Assembly: GCA_946478525.1 (NCBI GenBank) | Contig: CAMLCH010000001.1 | Span: forward strand, 143,842-207,841 | Length of the DNA: 64,000 bases | From: Snodgrassella alvi_G | GTDB lineage: Bacteria > Pseudomonadota > Gammaproteobacteria > Burkholderiales > Neisseriaceae | Direction of reading: 5' to 3' | Part shown: positions 1 to 9,821 of the stretch, in pieces | Layout: every line of letters begins with the position of its first letter | How positions within the stretch are numbered: position 1 is the stretch's first letter | Notes under the pieces: generated by a model | What the model saw: only the letters and a program-made list of their open reading frames with translations | Told to the model about the DNA's origin: nothing | The model's database searches: none | Made by a program: the position numbers and the translations under genes

Positions 1-645
1 TTGTCGTGGTGCGAGCCACAACTGATGTTGGCTAATACTGTTTGCAGTTAATGACAGATTAAAATAGCTGTGTTGGGTCAGATTAAGTAAGGTATCCTGA
101 TCACATTGCGCACGAAAGTTGACTCTCAGTTCATTGTCGCTGGTCAGGGTATAGTTAACCCAGACATGTAAATTGCCCGGATACCCTTCATCACCATCAG
201 GACTGAACAGATGTAAAGTAAGTGAAGCTGCATGATCATCACAATGTTGTGCAACCAGCTCCCACCAGTGCTGATCAAAACCAATATGACCTCCATGCAG
301 ATGATGCTGATGTAGATTTGCTGAAAGGTGCAGAATTTGCTCGTTCAATGGCGCTCTGGCAAAGCTAATTCGTCCAGCATGGCGGCCAATAATAGCTCCC
401 AGATGAGGATTATTTTGGCGATAATATTCGCTACCATATGCCTCGGCATGATCAAAGCCTAAAACACATTCGATAAGTTGTTTGGCAGCTGGCAATTTTA
501 TAGAGGTGATGGTGGCACCAAAATCCATGATGGTGATTTGCATGCCATTGTGGTTGGTTAGGGTCCACAGCGTAGCTTCACGCTCATCTATGCTGCCAAA
601 TGGTCTAGATGCAATAGTGCAAAGTGGCTGATTAGTTTGTTTCAT
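1..645 (-). CDS. galM: Aldose 1-epimerase (galactose mutarotase), partial at the window edge
   Basis: Interconverts alpha and beta anomers of aldoses such as galactose in the cytoplasm. The 215 visible residues are the N-terminal part; the family is about 340 residues, so the C-terminal third lies beyond position 1. Visible family signatures are LHGG (first catalytic His), SPDGDEGYPGNL and the NLTQHSYFNL segment carrying the second catalytic His. The ATG at 645 lies inside the last codons of rarA, giving a 14-base overlap and suggesting translational coupling downstream of rarA. No frame disruption is seen in the visible part. Confidence 0.9.
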   Translation of the reverse strand, partial: MKQTNQPLCTIASRPFGSIDEREATLWTLTNHNGMQITIMDFGATITSIKLPAAKQLIECVLGFDHAEAYGSEYYRQNNPHLGAIIGRHAGRISFARAPLNEQILHLSANLHQHHLHGGHIGFDQHWWELVAQHCDDHAASLTLHLFSPDGDEGYPGNLHVWVNYTLTSDNELRVNFRAQCDQDTLLNLTQHSYFNLSLTANSISQHQLWLAPRQ

Positions 646-1945
646 TTTTATTCGCTTCATCGTCCAGAGTTTGCAGATAGGCCAGCTTTTCTGCTATTTT
701 AATTTCCAGCCCCCGTTCTACCGGCTGATAAAAATTAGGCTCCTCCATACCATCCGGCATATATGTTTCACCAGCTGCATAGGCATTAGGCTCATCATGA
801 GCATATCGATAATCACGACCATACCCTAACTTTTTCATCAATTTAGTAGGTGCATTTCTGAGATGGACAGGTACTTCATTGGACGAGTGACTTTTGACGA
901 ATGTGCAAGCCTCATTATAAGCATTGTATCCGGCATTACTTTTTGCTGCACAAGCTAAATATAGCACGGCTTGCGCCAATGCCAGTTCACCTTCTGGACT
1001 GCCGAGGCGCTCATAAGTTGAAGCAGCATCATTAGCGATTTGCATCGCGCGCGGATCAGCCAATCCAATATCCTCCCAGGCCATACGCACAATTCGTCTG
1101 GATAAATAACGCGGATCGGCTCCACCGTCAAGCATGCGCGTAAACCAATATAATGCTGCATTAGGATGTGAGCCGCGTACCGATTTATGTAAAGCAGAAA
1201 TCTGTTCATAAAAGCTATCACCACCTTTATCGAATCGACGCAGATGGGTTCCCAAAGTGCTGGCTGTCATCTCAGCACTGATAATGTTTTGATTCTGAGA
1301 TTGTGCAGTACGAATCAGTTGTTCAAGTAAATTCAGAAAACGACGACCATCCCCATCAGCGCTGCTGATAATCATATTTTGAGCGTCGTCATCTATGGAT
1401 AGTGTTTTAAATTCCGGCAGGCTTAAGACTTTAAGCTGGAGTTGTTGCAATTCTTCTGCTTTAAGAGAGTGCAGAGTATAGACTTGGGCACGGCTTAATA
1501 GAGCCGGATTGACTTCAAAAGACGGATTTTCAGTGGTTGCACCGATAAAGGTTAGCAATCCGCTTTCAACATAAGGCAAAAACGCATCTTGTTGAGATTT
1601 ATTAAAGCGATGAACTTCATCTACAAAGAGAATCGTACTCTGCCCATTTTGTAGTGCCAGTTCAGCTTTTTCGATAGCTTCTCGTATATCTTTTACCCCG
1701 GAAAACACAGCAGATATCGGTAAAAACTGTGCTTTAAAGCTTTGTGCCAGTATACGTGCTAAAGTGGTTTTCCCCACTCCAGGTGGTCCCCATAACAGCA
1801 TTGAATGCAGACGACCACTTTCAATGGCTACTCGTAAGGGTTTTCCGCTCCCAATAAGATGTTGCTGACCAATAACATCATCCAACGAATGTGGGCGTAA
1901 TTGTTCCGCCAGCGGAGATAAAGGTTTTTGGCTGAATAAGTCCAT
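632..1945 (-). CDS. rarA: Replication-associated recombination protein A (AAA ATPase)
   Basis: RarA/MgsA is a cytoplasmic AAA+ ATPase of the clamp-loader/WRNIP1 group that acts at stalled replication forks. The 437 residues match the usual length. The Walker A motif GPPGVGKTT sits near residue 53 and the Walker B segment ILFVDEVHRFNKSQQ near residue 105, followed by the ATTENPSFEVNPALLSR sensor region. The C-terminal MgsA tetramerisation half includes DGGADPRYLSRRIVR and a Tyr-rich tail (GYGRDYRYAHDEP). The start MDLFSQKPLSPLAEQLRP is the family start. The next gene, galM, overlaps its 3' end. Confidence 0.96.
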   Translation of the reverse strand: MDLFSQKPLSPLAEQLRPHSLDDVIGQQHLIGSGKPLRVAIESGRLHSMLLWGPPGVGKTTLARILAQSFKAQFLPISAVFSGVKDIREAIEKAELALQNGQSTILFVDEVHRFNKSQQDAFLPYVESGLLTFIGATTENPSFEVNPALLSRAQVYTLHSLKAEELQQLQLKVLSLPEFKTLSIDDDAQNMIISSADGDGRRFLNLLEQLIRTAQSQNQNIISAEMTASTLGTHLRRFDKGGDSFYEQISALHKSVRGSHPNAALYWFTRMLDGGADPRYLSRRIVRMAWEDIGLADPRAMQIANDAASTYERLGSPEGELALAQAVLYLACAAKSNAGYNAYNEACTFVKSHSSNEVPVHLRNAPTKLMKKLGYGRDYRYAHDEPNAYAAGETYMPDGMEEPNFYQPVERGLEIKIAEKLAYLQTLDDEANKNETN

Positions 1946-3037
1946 AATCTGCCAGTCTGTATACTCTAATTCACTAGTTTACTATTGTACCTTAAAGCAT
2001 TATTTTATATGTGTTGTACTTACTTACAGTATATTTGTTCATATTGTAGTAAGTTATTGTAAATATTCCATAGTTGTTAGTAGAAAACTAAGTAGAAAAT
2101 CATGCCGTTTCAATATTCAACTGGAGTCATATTATTTTAAGCTTCATGCGGTCTTTCTGTGTTATACATCTCTAACCATTTTCCCGTTATTTTTCTTACT
2201 TGTTCCAAATTTCTTTTATAAATACAAATTTAACATCTCCGTTCGATAGGTCAGGTTAAATCGTTCTATAGCCGTTTTGATAAGGATTGCTAGGTTTAAT
2301 GTAATCTATGCTTACTCCATGTGATTTGATAATGGTTCTCGAAAAAGTTGGGGTAATCGTTTATTTCGTTTAGAGAAAATATTGAGTTTTAATTGACAAT
2401 AAACCCAATCGTTTATGATTCCACTTATATCTCAGTTTCCTAATTCGACAAAAACATTTATGAAATCCCCAATGTAAATGTCTGTCTGTTATTAACTGGC
2501 GTAACGAGATCATCATAGAGTCATCTGCCGATTTAGGCTGATAGTAGTAAGTACAGTGACTTAAATTCACAATAACGTAACTCATTTTAATTGTTACACA
2601 TTAGATACTAACCTATTGGAAATTGTAAAAAATATTGTTTTTTATAAGTTTTAATGTCACTAGAGCGTAGACTGCCTAGCAAAATTTTAGCAAAAATTGT
2701 GGCTGAAGAGCGTAGAAGATAATTGGTGTTTGATTGAGTCATTTCAGTTGCTATATGCATGACACAAATCTGGATTTATATAGGTAAGCTTTCTGAGACT
2801 AGCGACAACAAGATATTTTTTCCTAATCACTTTTAATTTGTGCCTATAATTACCGGTTATTTGTGACTGTATAAATGATTTTGTCTAGTTAAGTAGAATG
2901 TCATAGCGGAATGATCCGTAAAATCTTTCTGATAGACTGGAACAAGATATGATTGCTTGTTAAGACTATACATCACTAACTTAGTGGTAATTTATCGTTA
3001 ATCTAAACATTTGTTTAAAGATCATGTGGGAGAAGTG
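1946..3037. other. AT-rich intergenic region between rarA and thrC
   Basis: About 1.1 kb. It contains the decayed IS3-type transposase at 2110-2585, which is listed separately. The 370 bases nearest thrC hold a 10-base direct repeat AGAGCGTAGA at 2662-2671 and 2707-2716 and a TATAAT hexamer at 2845-2850. I could not assign a convincing -35 to the hexamer. Nothing else is recognisable. Confidence 0.5.
2110..2585 (-). pseudogene. Decayed IS3-family transposase (OrfB) with internal deletion
   Basis: Two parts of an IS3-family OrfB integrase can be read on the minus strand. The first, 2585-2370, begins CTYYYQPKSADDSMM and continues through LRQLITDRHLHWGF to YKWNHKRLGLL, the HTH_21 region upstream of the catalytic core. 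The second, about 2340-2110, reads HGVSIDYIKPSNPYQNGY, then WLEMYNTERPHEA, a stop, and NNMTPVEY, the usual C-terminus. The part between, with the first two Asp residues of the DDE triad, is missing. At least two stops and a frameshift interrupt the rest. An intact OrfB would be roughly 800 bp. No terminal inverted repeats were recognised. Confidence 0.75.
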
Positions 3038-4450
3038 ATGAAATATATTAGTACCAGAGGACAGACAGCGCCAAAAACTTTTAGTCAGGCGTTAATGGCT
3101 GGTTTAGCTGAAGATGGTGGATTATTATTACCACAATCCTATCCTTATGTAGATGCACATACATTACTGCAATGGCGCGAATTGAATTACGCTGATCTGG
3201 CCTTGCAAATTATTAGCTTATTTGCTACTGATATTCCCAGAACTGATCTGAAGGCGATTATAGATAAAACTTATACTAAAGAAATTTTCGGAAGCGATGA
3301 AATTACTCCTGTTCGTACTTTGCATGACGGTATCAAAATAGAAGGACTATCTAATGGTCCGACACTGGCCTTTAAAGACATGGCCATGCAATTACTGGGT
3401 AATTTATTTGAGTATGTACTGGCAAGAGAAAATCGTTTTCTGAATATTATCGGTGCTACCAGCGGAGATACAGGTTCTGCTGCAGAATATGCTTTGCGCG
3501 GCAAAGAGCGGGTAAATGTGTTTATGCTGTCTCCTTATGGCAAAATGAGTGAATTTCAACGTGCACAGATGTACAGCCTGCAAGAAGCAAATATTTTTAA
3601 TATTGCAGTGCGTGGTATGTTTGATGATTGTCAGGATATTGTTAAAGCCTTGCAGAATGATCACCAGTTCAAACAGCATTATCATCTGAGTACCGTGAAT
3701 TCAATCAATTGGGGACGTATTGTTGCGCAGATTGTGTATTATTTTAAAGGTTATTTTGCTGCGACCAACACCAATGAGCAAAAGGTTTCTTTCTGTGTGC
3801 CTAGTGGCAACTTTGGCAATGTACTTGCCGGACATATTGCTCGTAGCATGGGATTACCTATCCATCGCTTAATGGTAGCAACTAATGAAAATGATGTATT
3901 GAACGAATTTTTTGCTTCCGGCCATTATCGTCCTCGTGATGCTGCGCATACATTTGTCACTTCCAGTCCCTCAATGGATATTTCGAAAGCATCAAATTTT
4001 GAACGATTTATTTATGATGTTGTCGATCACAATCCTGATAGGGTGCAGCAATTATGGCAACAGGTAGCCACAGGACAGGGTTTTGATTTAAGTTTGTTAC
4101 TGGACAAGATTCATCATCAGTTTGGTTTTGTAGCAGGACGCAGTATGCACAGCGATCGTCTGCAAACCATTGCGCAGGTATATGCAGAAGACGGTGAATT
4201 GATTGATCCGCATACTGCCGATGGCATTAAAGTTGCCCGACAACTGCGTGAAATCGGCGAAGTAGTTGTCTGTTTAGAAACGGCTAAAGCGGCAAAATTC
4301 AAAGAAACAATACAGCAAGCAGTTGGCGCTGATGTGTCAATCCCTCGTCCCGAAAATTTAACCAATCTGGAAGAGTTACCGCAACGGGTTACGGTATTGG
4401 ATAACGATGTGCAGGCTGTAAAACAGTATGTTTGCACTCAATTGGATTAA
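3038..4450 (+). CDS. thrC: Threonine synthase
   Basis: PLP enzyme converting O-phosphohomoserine to L-threonine, the last step of threonine synthesis, in the cytoplasm. The ATG at 3038 (MKYISTRGQTAPKTF) is chosen because GGGAGAAG lies just upstream; an in-frame TTG at 3011 would add nine unsupported residues. The resulting 470 residues fit the family. The PLP lysine is in GPTLAFKDMAMQ, the phosphate-binding loop in GATSGDTGSAAEYALRG, and the substrate region in SGNFGNVLAGHIA. It stands alone, away from hom and thrB, and ends in a terminator shared with the convergent antiporter gene. Confidence 0.97.
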   Translation: MKYISTRGQTAPKTFSQALMAGLAEDGGLLLPQSYPYVDAHTLLQWRELNYADLALQIISLFATDIPRTDLKAIIDKTYTKEIFGSDEITPVRTLHDGIKIEGLSNGPTLAFKDMAMQLLGNLFEYVLARENRFLNIIGATSGDTGSAAEYALRGKERVNVFMLSPYGKMSEFQRAQMYSLQEANIFNIAVRGMFDDCQDIVKALQNDHQFKQHYHLSTVNSINWGRIVAQIVYYFKGYFAATNTNEQKVSFCVPSGNFGNVLAGHIARSMGLPIHRLMVATNENDVLNEFFASGHYRPRDAAHTFVTSSPSMDISKASNFERFIYDVVDHNPDRVQQLWQQVATGQGFDLSLLLDKIHHQFGFVAGRSMHSDRLQTIAQVYAEDGELIDPHTADGIKVARQLREIGEVVVCLETAKAAKFKETIQQAVGADVSIPRPENLTNLEELPQRVTVLDNDVQAVKQYVCTQLD

Positions 4451-4481
4451 ATAATAATCGATTTTCTTTAATGCTAGTATG

Positions 4482-4513
4482 AAAAAACCAGCATAAGATT
4501 ATGCTGGCTTTTT
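4482..4513. terminator. Bidirectional terminator between thrC and the antiporter
   Basis: The arms CCAGCAT (4488-4494) and ATGCTGG (4501-4507) flank a six-base loop, with A-rich sequence to the left and TTTTT to the right, so it can serve both convergent transcripts. Confidence 0.85.
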
Positions 4514-4522
4514 ATTTGCTGA

Positions 4523-6025
4523 TTAAAAATTATCCGGATTTTCAAGTTTATCCACTTTTTGTTTTAATTCTTCCGGAGTCAAAGCAATTTCTTCGCTGGC
4601 ATCTGAAGCAGATTTCGCTACAGCAACCGGGTTATACACAGAAATATATTCAGAACCATCAGGGCGATCTTCAATGGTATACATTACTCCACTGCGATTA
4701 AAGCGGTGACACTGGCGTTGATACCAGCCACGAAAGCCATGTTTGGGTTCGTTGGGGTTATAGTAAAAGGCGTTTAATACTTCCGGTAATCCCAATCCAC
4801 AGACTACGCCAGAAAGTAATACACAAATAAAAGTGTAACCGACTAAAATATCACTGTATTTGGCCAGTGCCGGTATATTTGCAACGGCTAAAATCAAAGC
4901 CAAAGAAATACCGCCACGGACGCCACCCCATGAAAGAATGGTTAAGCTACCATGATAGCTTTTTTTATAGACTTTAGGAAACAGCATAAAGGCAAACATA
5001 TTACCAACAAAGCGACTGATGTGTAATAAAACAAAGGCCACAATCCCGCCAATCACCAGCGTTTTATTGATATCAACAATGAATAATTCCAGACCGATTA
5101 ACGTAAACAGAAAAGAATTAATAATTCCTTCAACAGCATGCCAGAAATTATTAACATCATCGATTTCTTTTTTCTGTAAAACTTCCTGCCATTTATTACC
5201 AACTATCAAGCCACCAACTACACAGGCAATAGGACCAGAGGCATGCGCAAAGAAAGCTACCAGATAAGAACCAGAAGCCAGTAAAGCAGTGGTCAGGATC
5301 AGTGACTCATTTTCATGTTTACCATGTAACAGTCGCAGAGCACCGCTGCCAAAAATAAAACCAATAATGACCGCAGCGATAATCTCATAGAAGAAATTTT
5401 CTATTACCCCGATCGGAGACACATGCTGACCATTAATTAAAGTTAGAATAGTCATGAAAACCACGATACACATAGCATCATTAAACAGTGATTCACCTTC
5501 AAGCTTAACCATCAGGTGTCGCGGTGTTCTGATTGAGCTGAGTACCCCTTTAATACCGATCGGGTCAGTTGCGCCTAAAGCAGAACCAAGTAACAGCAAT
5601 ACCATGATTGGCACATAATCACCAATCAGATACTGAAATGCATAAATCATTCCGCCAAAAAGCAATGAGCAAAGTAATAGCCCTAATGTCGCCAGTATGA
5701 GTATTTGTCGCCAATAGCGTTTTAAATCAGAAATTTTAAATTTCAGCGCTGATGATGTCAGAATAAAACAAATCACACCATTTAGCAGAAAGTCATAAAA
5801 GTTGATATTTCCAACTGCAGCTTTTAATGCCATGATGTCGACATGGATAAAATGATTGCGCCCAAACAAATTCATACACCACTGTAAAGAAAAAACCAGA
5901 ATGGCTGAAACAATTGGTACACCAATAGCAGGCGGCATATCAAAAAGGCGTTTATTTAATAATGTCGTGACAATGGACAATGAGAAAATAACGGTCACTG
6001 CCTGAAGAAAAAGTACACTACCCAT
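4523..6025 (-). CDS. CPA1-family cation:proton antiporter (NhaP/NhaK type)
   Basis: Inner-membrane exchanger of the monovalent cation:proton antiporter-1 family, which exports Na+ or K+ in exchange for protons. The protein has 500 residues with about 12 hydrophobic segments over residues 5-420 and a hydrophilic cytoplasmic tail of about 80 residues rich in Glu and Lys. The ion-binding signatures LGATDPIGIKGVL and EGESLFNDAMCIVVF are present, as is SWGGVRGGISLAL near residue 365. Substrate ion and direction cannot be told from sequence. It is monocistronic and convergent with thrC. Confidence 0.88.
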   Translation of the reverse strand: MGSVLFLQAVTVIFSLSIVTTLLNKRLFDMPPAIGVPIVSAILVFSLQWCMNLFGRNHFIHVDIMALKAAVGNINFYDFLLNGVICFILTSSALKFKISDLKRYWRQILILATLGLLLCSLLFGGMIYAFQYLIGDYVPIMVLLLLGSALGATDPIGIKGVLSSIRTPRHLMVKLEGESLFNDAMCIVVFMTILTLINGQHVSPIGVIENFFYEIIAAVIIGFIFGSGALRLLHGKHENESLILTTALLASGSYLVAFFAHASGPIACVVGGLIVGNKWQEVLQKKEIDDVNNFWHAVEGIINSFLFTLIGLELFIVDINKTLVIGGIVAFVLLHISRFVGNMFAFMLFPKVYKKSYHGSLTILSWGGVRGGISLALILAVANIPALAKYSDILVGYTFICVLLSGVVCGLGLPEVLNAFYYNPNEPKHGFRGWYQRQCHRFNRSGVMYTIEDRPDGSEYISVYNPVAVAKSASDASEEIALTPEELKQKVDKLENPDNF

Positions 6026-6550
6026 GCAAATACTTTCCTGATTATTTATCTAAACGTAAACCAATTTTATAATGATTTTAAGCAGTCTCAAGTAATGATG
6101 AAAGACGTTAATTTATTTAATACCAAAATATCTAATCATCAATTTGACTGTTGATATTTACTAACTTGTAGCGCAAAGCCTATATATCCACTAATCAAAA
6201 GACATTACAATAATTAATTACAGCAAAATATCATATCTGATAAATGATGATTAACCAAATCTAATATTATTTCCCGTTATTAAACTTGTATATTTAAGGG
6301 GAATCTGAATTTATCGAATCATTCATTAGTAGTCCCAAAAATAGGTTTTGCTAAATTTGAAAAACATTTTTTTACATGCAATGTTTTATTAGTCAATAAA
6401 ATAATAATGATTAATACCTTGTTTACTGGGAATTCAGCATAATCAGAATCATGATAATCTAAAGGTTTACTAATTGAATTATCAATAAATCAAGACTGGT
6501 ATTCCCAGCTAAAGCAATATATTGTGCTATCTTTTCAAATCACTAATATT
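6026..6550. other. AT-rich intergenic region, no gene seen
   Basis: 525 bases between the divergent start of the antiporter gene and the 3' end of the Dyp peroxidase gene. No open frame, RNA gene or strong hairpin was recognised. It should hold the antiporter promoter, which I could not place. Confidence 0.4.
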
Positions 6551-7489
6551 TTAGGTATCAAATTCATCCAGAAAATCTGGTGAAGGAATGAAGAATAGGG
6601 TGCCTGTAACCGGTGTGCTGAAATCGAGCAAACGATCGGTATGACCTTCTGCATTGCCACTAAACATCTGTTTCAGCATTTGGTGAGTAACCGCGAAAGA
6701 ACGGGAATAACCTATAAAAAAAGTTCCATACTCATTTTTAGATGCCTGAGAAAAAGCTACATTGGCACGGATAATTTTCATTTCGTTGCCTTCAGCGTCA
6801 TAAACCTTGCTGACATTATTATGTGCAGTACCCGGTTTTTCATCGTCAGACAGTTCGATATCATTGAAACGACGACGGCCAATAACTTTTTCCTGTTCTT
6901 CAACAGGTAAATTACGCCATGCTTGCATATTATGCAGATATTTTTGCGTAAAAGCATAACTACCATGGCGAAATTCTGGATCTTCATCGCCTATCAATGC
7001 ATATTCTTTCTTATCACATTCTTCTGGATTTTCTGTACCATCAACAAAACCAATAATGGCACGTCCATCCAGATATCGAAATCCACTAACCTCATCAATG
7101 AAATAAGTAGCATCGGCCAATAATTCATTAATCATAGATGCTAATTCATAGCAAATATCCTGACGATCAGCACGAATATGGAAAAATAAGTCTCCTTTAG
7201 TCGCTACAGCTGTATGCTTAGGTCCCTGAATAGCTTCAAAGGGAACTAATTCTTTGGGTTTTGGTTTGCCAGGGCGCAATTTATCCCATGCATCTGAGCC
7301 TATTCCCATTAAAGCATTAAAATTTTCCCCATAAAAACGGTTTTGCATACTACGTAGCAGAGCAGAGAAGCCCGTAGCAAATTCAATAACTTTTGCGTAA
7401 GACTGAGGATTATCGTTTATCCCTAAAGTTATAAATAATACACTTTTCCCGGGAGAGGCAATTACCGGAGAAGTTCTCATTACAGTCAT
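6551..7489 (-). CDS. Dyp-type haem peroxidase (YfeX/DypB-like)
   Basis: Haem-dependent dye-decolorising peroxidase; the physiological substrate of this subgroup is not settled. The diagnostic GXXDG motif appears as IIGFVDGTENPEE near residue 150 and supplies the distal Asp; the proximal half has FRHGSYAFTQKYLH and the C-terminal FFIGYSRSFAVTHQML. ATG at 7489 (MTVMRTSP) is chosen because AAGGGA lies about six bases upstream, giving 312 residues; a TTG at 7507 is possible but lacks a site. No Tat or Sec signal is seen, so it is cytoplasmic unless carried by an encapsulin, and no encapsulin gene is adjacent. Confidence 0.92.
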   Translation of the reverse strand: MTVMRTSPVIASPGKSVLFITLGINDNPQSYAKVIEFATGFSALLRSMQNRFYGENFNALMGIGSDAWDKLRPGKPKPKELVPFEAIQGPKHTAVATKGDLFFHIRADRQDICYELASMINELLADATYFIDEVSGFRYLDGRAIIGFVDGTENPEECDKKEYALIGDEDPEFRHGSYAFTQKYLHNMQAWRNLPVEEQEKVIGRRRFNDIELSDDEKPGTAHNNVSKVYDAEGNEMKIIRANVAFSQASKNEYGTFFIGYSRSFAVTHQMLKQMFSGNAEGHTDRLLDFSTPVTGTLFFIPSPDFLDEFDT

Positions 7490-7809
7490 GGTATTCCCTT
7501 CGACCAATAAACAGTATTGGTCAATATATTCTTAACAAAATTTAGTAATATATTTTTGCAAATAGATTAAGCATACCAAGGGTCTGCATCGAAATTTTTC
7601 ATTAACATAATAATGTTAAATCTTTCACTAAAAATAATCTATTGCTAAAAATACATAGAATCCTAAATGGGGCTATTTAATTTTAAATTAAGTATAAATT
7701 AACTAAATTTTCTTATTTTACCGCAATATTCAACAAAAATTCTTTATTAATATCATTTTTGTTTTTAAAATAGAATGATTACTCATAATTACTATCACTG
7801 TACGTAAAA
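7490..7809. other. Divergent promoter region with a small palindrome
   Basis: About 320 AT-rich bases between the divergent Dyp peroxidase and YbaL-type genes. An 18-base inverted repeat (TTAACAT, four bases, ATGTTAA) at 7602-7619 lies about 112 bases upstream of the peroxidase ATG and could be an operator. No regulator can be named from it. Confidence 0.35.
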
Positions 7810-9540
7810 ATGCATCATTCTTTTCCTTTAGTTGAAACTATTGTCGGTGGTTTATTTTTTGCTTTTATTTTAGGTTATGCCGCGCAAAAAATGCGTATGC
7901 CACCATTAGTTGGTTATTTATTGGCAGGTATCCTGGTCGGACCGTATACTCATGGATTCACTGCCGATATGCATATTTCCCAACAATTAGCCGAATTAGG
8001 CGTAATCCTGCTGATGTTTGGAGTAGGTTTACATTTTTCATTTCGTGATTTATGGGTAGTAAAAAAAGTAGCTATTCCCGGTGCTTTGATTCAGATTGTT
8101 TTGGCTACTTTACTGGGTTGGAGCTTAGCATGGTTGGCTGGTTGGAGTTCTGGTGCTGGCATAGTATTTGGTCTTGCCTTATCCTGTGCTTCAACTGTTG
8201 TTTTAATGGCGGCATTACAGCGGTGGCACTTAGCAGATTCTAGTCAAGGGAGGATATCAACTGGTTGGCTGATTGTTGAAGATATTGCTATGGTGTTTGT
8301 TTTGGTGATGATTCCGGCACTGGCACCACTGTTAGCAGGGACTGGGAATGTATCCAGTGCAGAAGTGATGTATTTATTGGGTAAAACCAGTGTCCAAATT
8401 ATTGCATTTGTCGCAATAATGTTGTTATTGGGACGAAAAATCATTCCGTGGTCACTACATAAAGTAGTCGGAACCGGTAATCCAGAGCTTTTCCGCTTGG
8501 CTGTCATTGCCATAGCTTTAGGTTGTGCGATTCTTGCAAACTATTTATTTGGCGTATCGTTTGCATTAGGTGCTTTTTTTGCCGGCACGATAATCAGTGA
8601 AACCAGCATGAATCATACCGCAGAAGAAGCTTCAGGCGGTTTGCGTGAATTTTTCACAGTATTGTTTTTTGTGTCAGTAGGCATGTTGTTTGACCCGAGC
8701 ATCATCATTCGTCAACCTTTATTATTACTGGCAACTCTTTTGGTAGTGGTGTTTGGTAAGGGATTAGGTGCTTTTCTGATCGTTCGTTTACTTGGTTATC
8801 CAGTTCAGACTGCTTTAACCATTGCCGTAGCGTTGGCACAAATAGGTGAATTTTCATTCATGATTGCCAGTTTAGGGACGGTATACAAAATTCTGCCTCA
8901 ATTAGCCGGTGATTTAATCTTAGGTAGTGCACTGATTTCGATTGTTTGTAATCCTTTTCTTTTTGTATGGCTGAATCGTTATCTGCAAAAACAAACAAAA
9001 TTGCACTGCGCTGAAACAACCCTGCCAAATGACAACAATGAATTGTTATCAACCAAACCTCACGCCAAAATAGCATCTCCAATTAAACCGGCATCTATTT
9101 ATTTTGCTGATGAAAATATGGTTATGGCACCTGAAGTATCGGATCATACGGTATTGATTGGTGCAGGCCCAATTGGTCGGGAAATACTGCTACGTTTACA
9201 GGCACAACAACAGACAGTATATGTTCAGGAAAACAATCTGGATGTGGTGACACAATTACGAGCTCAACAAATACCTGTTGCCTATGGTCATGCATTAGCA
9301 GATGGAATGCTGGAGGCAGTATTTATTGCCACTGCAAAAAATCTTGTCATTACTATTCATAACCAAGCCGAAACCTTGGCTATTATAGAAGCGGCATTGA
9401 TACAGAATCCACACCTAGAAATTACTGTGTTCAGTAATAGTGAGCAGCAAAAGCAGCAATTAATTTTAGCCGGAGCCACCAAAGTTATCGATAGTCAAAT
9501 AGTTTTGGCGGAAAGGTTGATGCAACAATGGTCACAATAA
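7810..9540 (+). CDS. ybaL: YbaL-type CPA2 cation:proton antiporter with TrkA-N domain
   Basis: Monovalent cation:proton antiporter-2 family membrane protein, related to KefB/KefC. Residues 1-390 form about 12-13 membrane helices, opening with MHHSFPLVETIVGG and MPPLVGYLLAGILVGP as in YbaL; GVSFALGAFFAGTIIS is the core ion-pathway segment. After a polar linker, residues 450-576 make a Rossmann TrkA-N (RCK) domain with HTVLIGAGPIGREIL, which binds nucleotide and gates the transporter. The 576 residues match YbaL (558 in E. coli). Transported ion not determined. The first ATG has a weak ribosome site. Confidence 0.88.
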   Translation: MHHSFPLVETIVGGLFFAFILGYAAQKMRMPPLVGYLLAGILVGPYTHGFTADMHISQQLAELGVILLMFGVGLHFSFRDLWVVKKVAIPGALIQIVLATLLGWSLAWLAGWSSGAGIVFGLALSCASTVVLMAALQRWHLADSSQGRISTGWLIVEDIAMVFVLVMIPALAPLLAGTGNVSSAEVMYLLGKTSVQIIAFVAIMLLLGRKIIPWSLHKVVGTGNPELFRLAVIAIALGCAILANYLFGVSFALGAFFAGTIISETSMNHTAEEASGGLREFFTVLFFVSVGMLFDPSIIIRQPLLLLATLLVVVFGKGLGAFLIVRLLGYPVQTALTIAVALAQIGEFSFMIASLGTVYKILPQLAGDLILGSALISIVCNPFLFVWLNRYLQKQTKLHCAETTLPNDNNELLSTKPHAKIASPIKPASIYFADENMVMAPEVSDHTVLIGAGPIGREILLRLQAQQQTVYVQENNLDVVTQLRAQQIPVAYGHALADGMLEAVFIATAKNLVITIHNQAETLAIIEAALIQNPHLEITVFSNSEQQKQQLILAGATKVIDSQIVLAERLMQQWSQ

Positions 9541-9821
9541 GTTATTCAACTTGAATAATTATCTTTAAATGTTGATTTACTTAATAATTCAGATTTTATT
9601 TCAGGCTAAAATATCGGGACAGCACTATAATCATGTCATTCAAGATTTACCATCTGCTTAGGTTTGTTATAACAACAATGCTTTACAAATAAACAATTTT
9701 CTGCCAAGAATTTGTCTCTTTATGAGCAAGCCTAATGAAAATAATAGAGTAAGATAACAGCTATTTTCAATGTACAGTTTCTATCTTTAATCAGTGGTCA
9801 TATACATTTTTAAAGTCAGCC

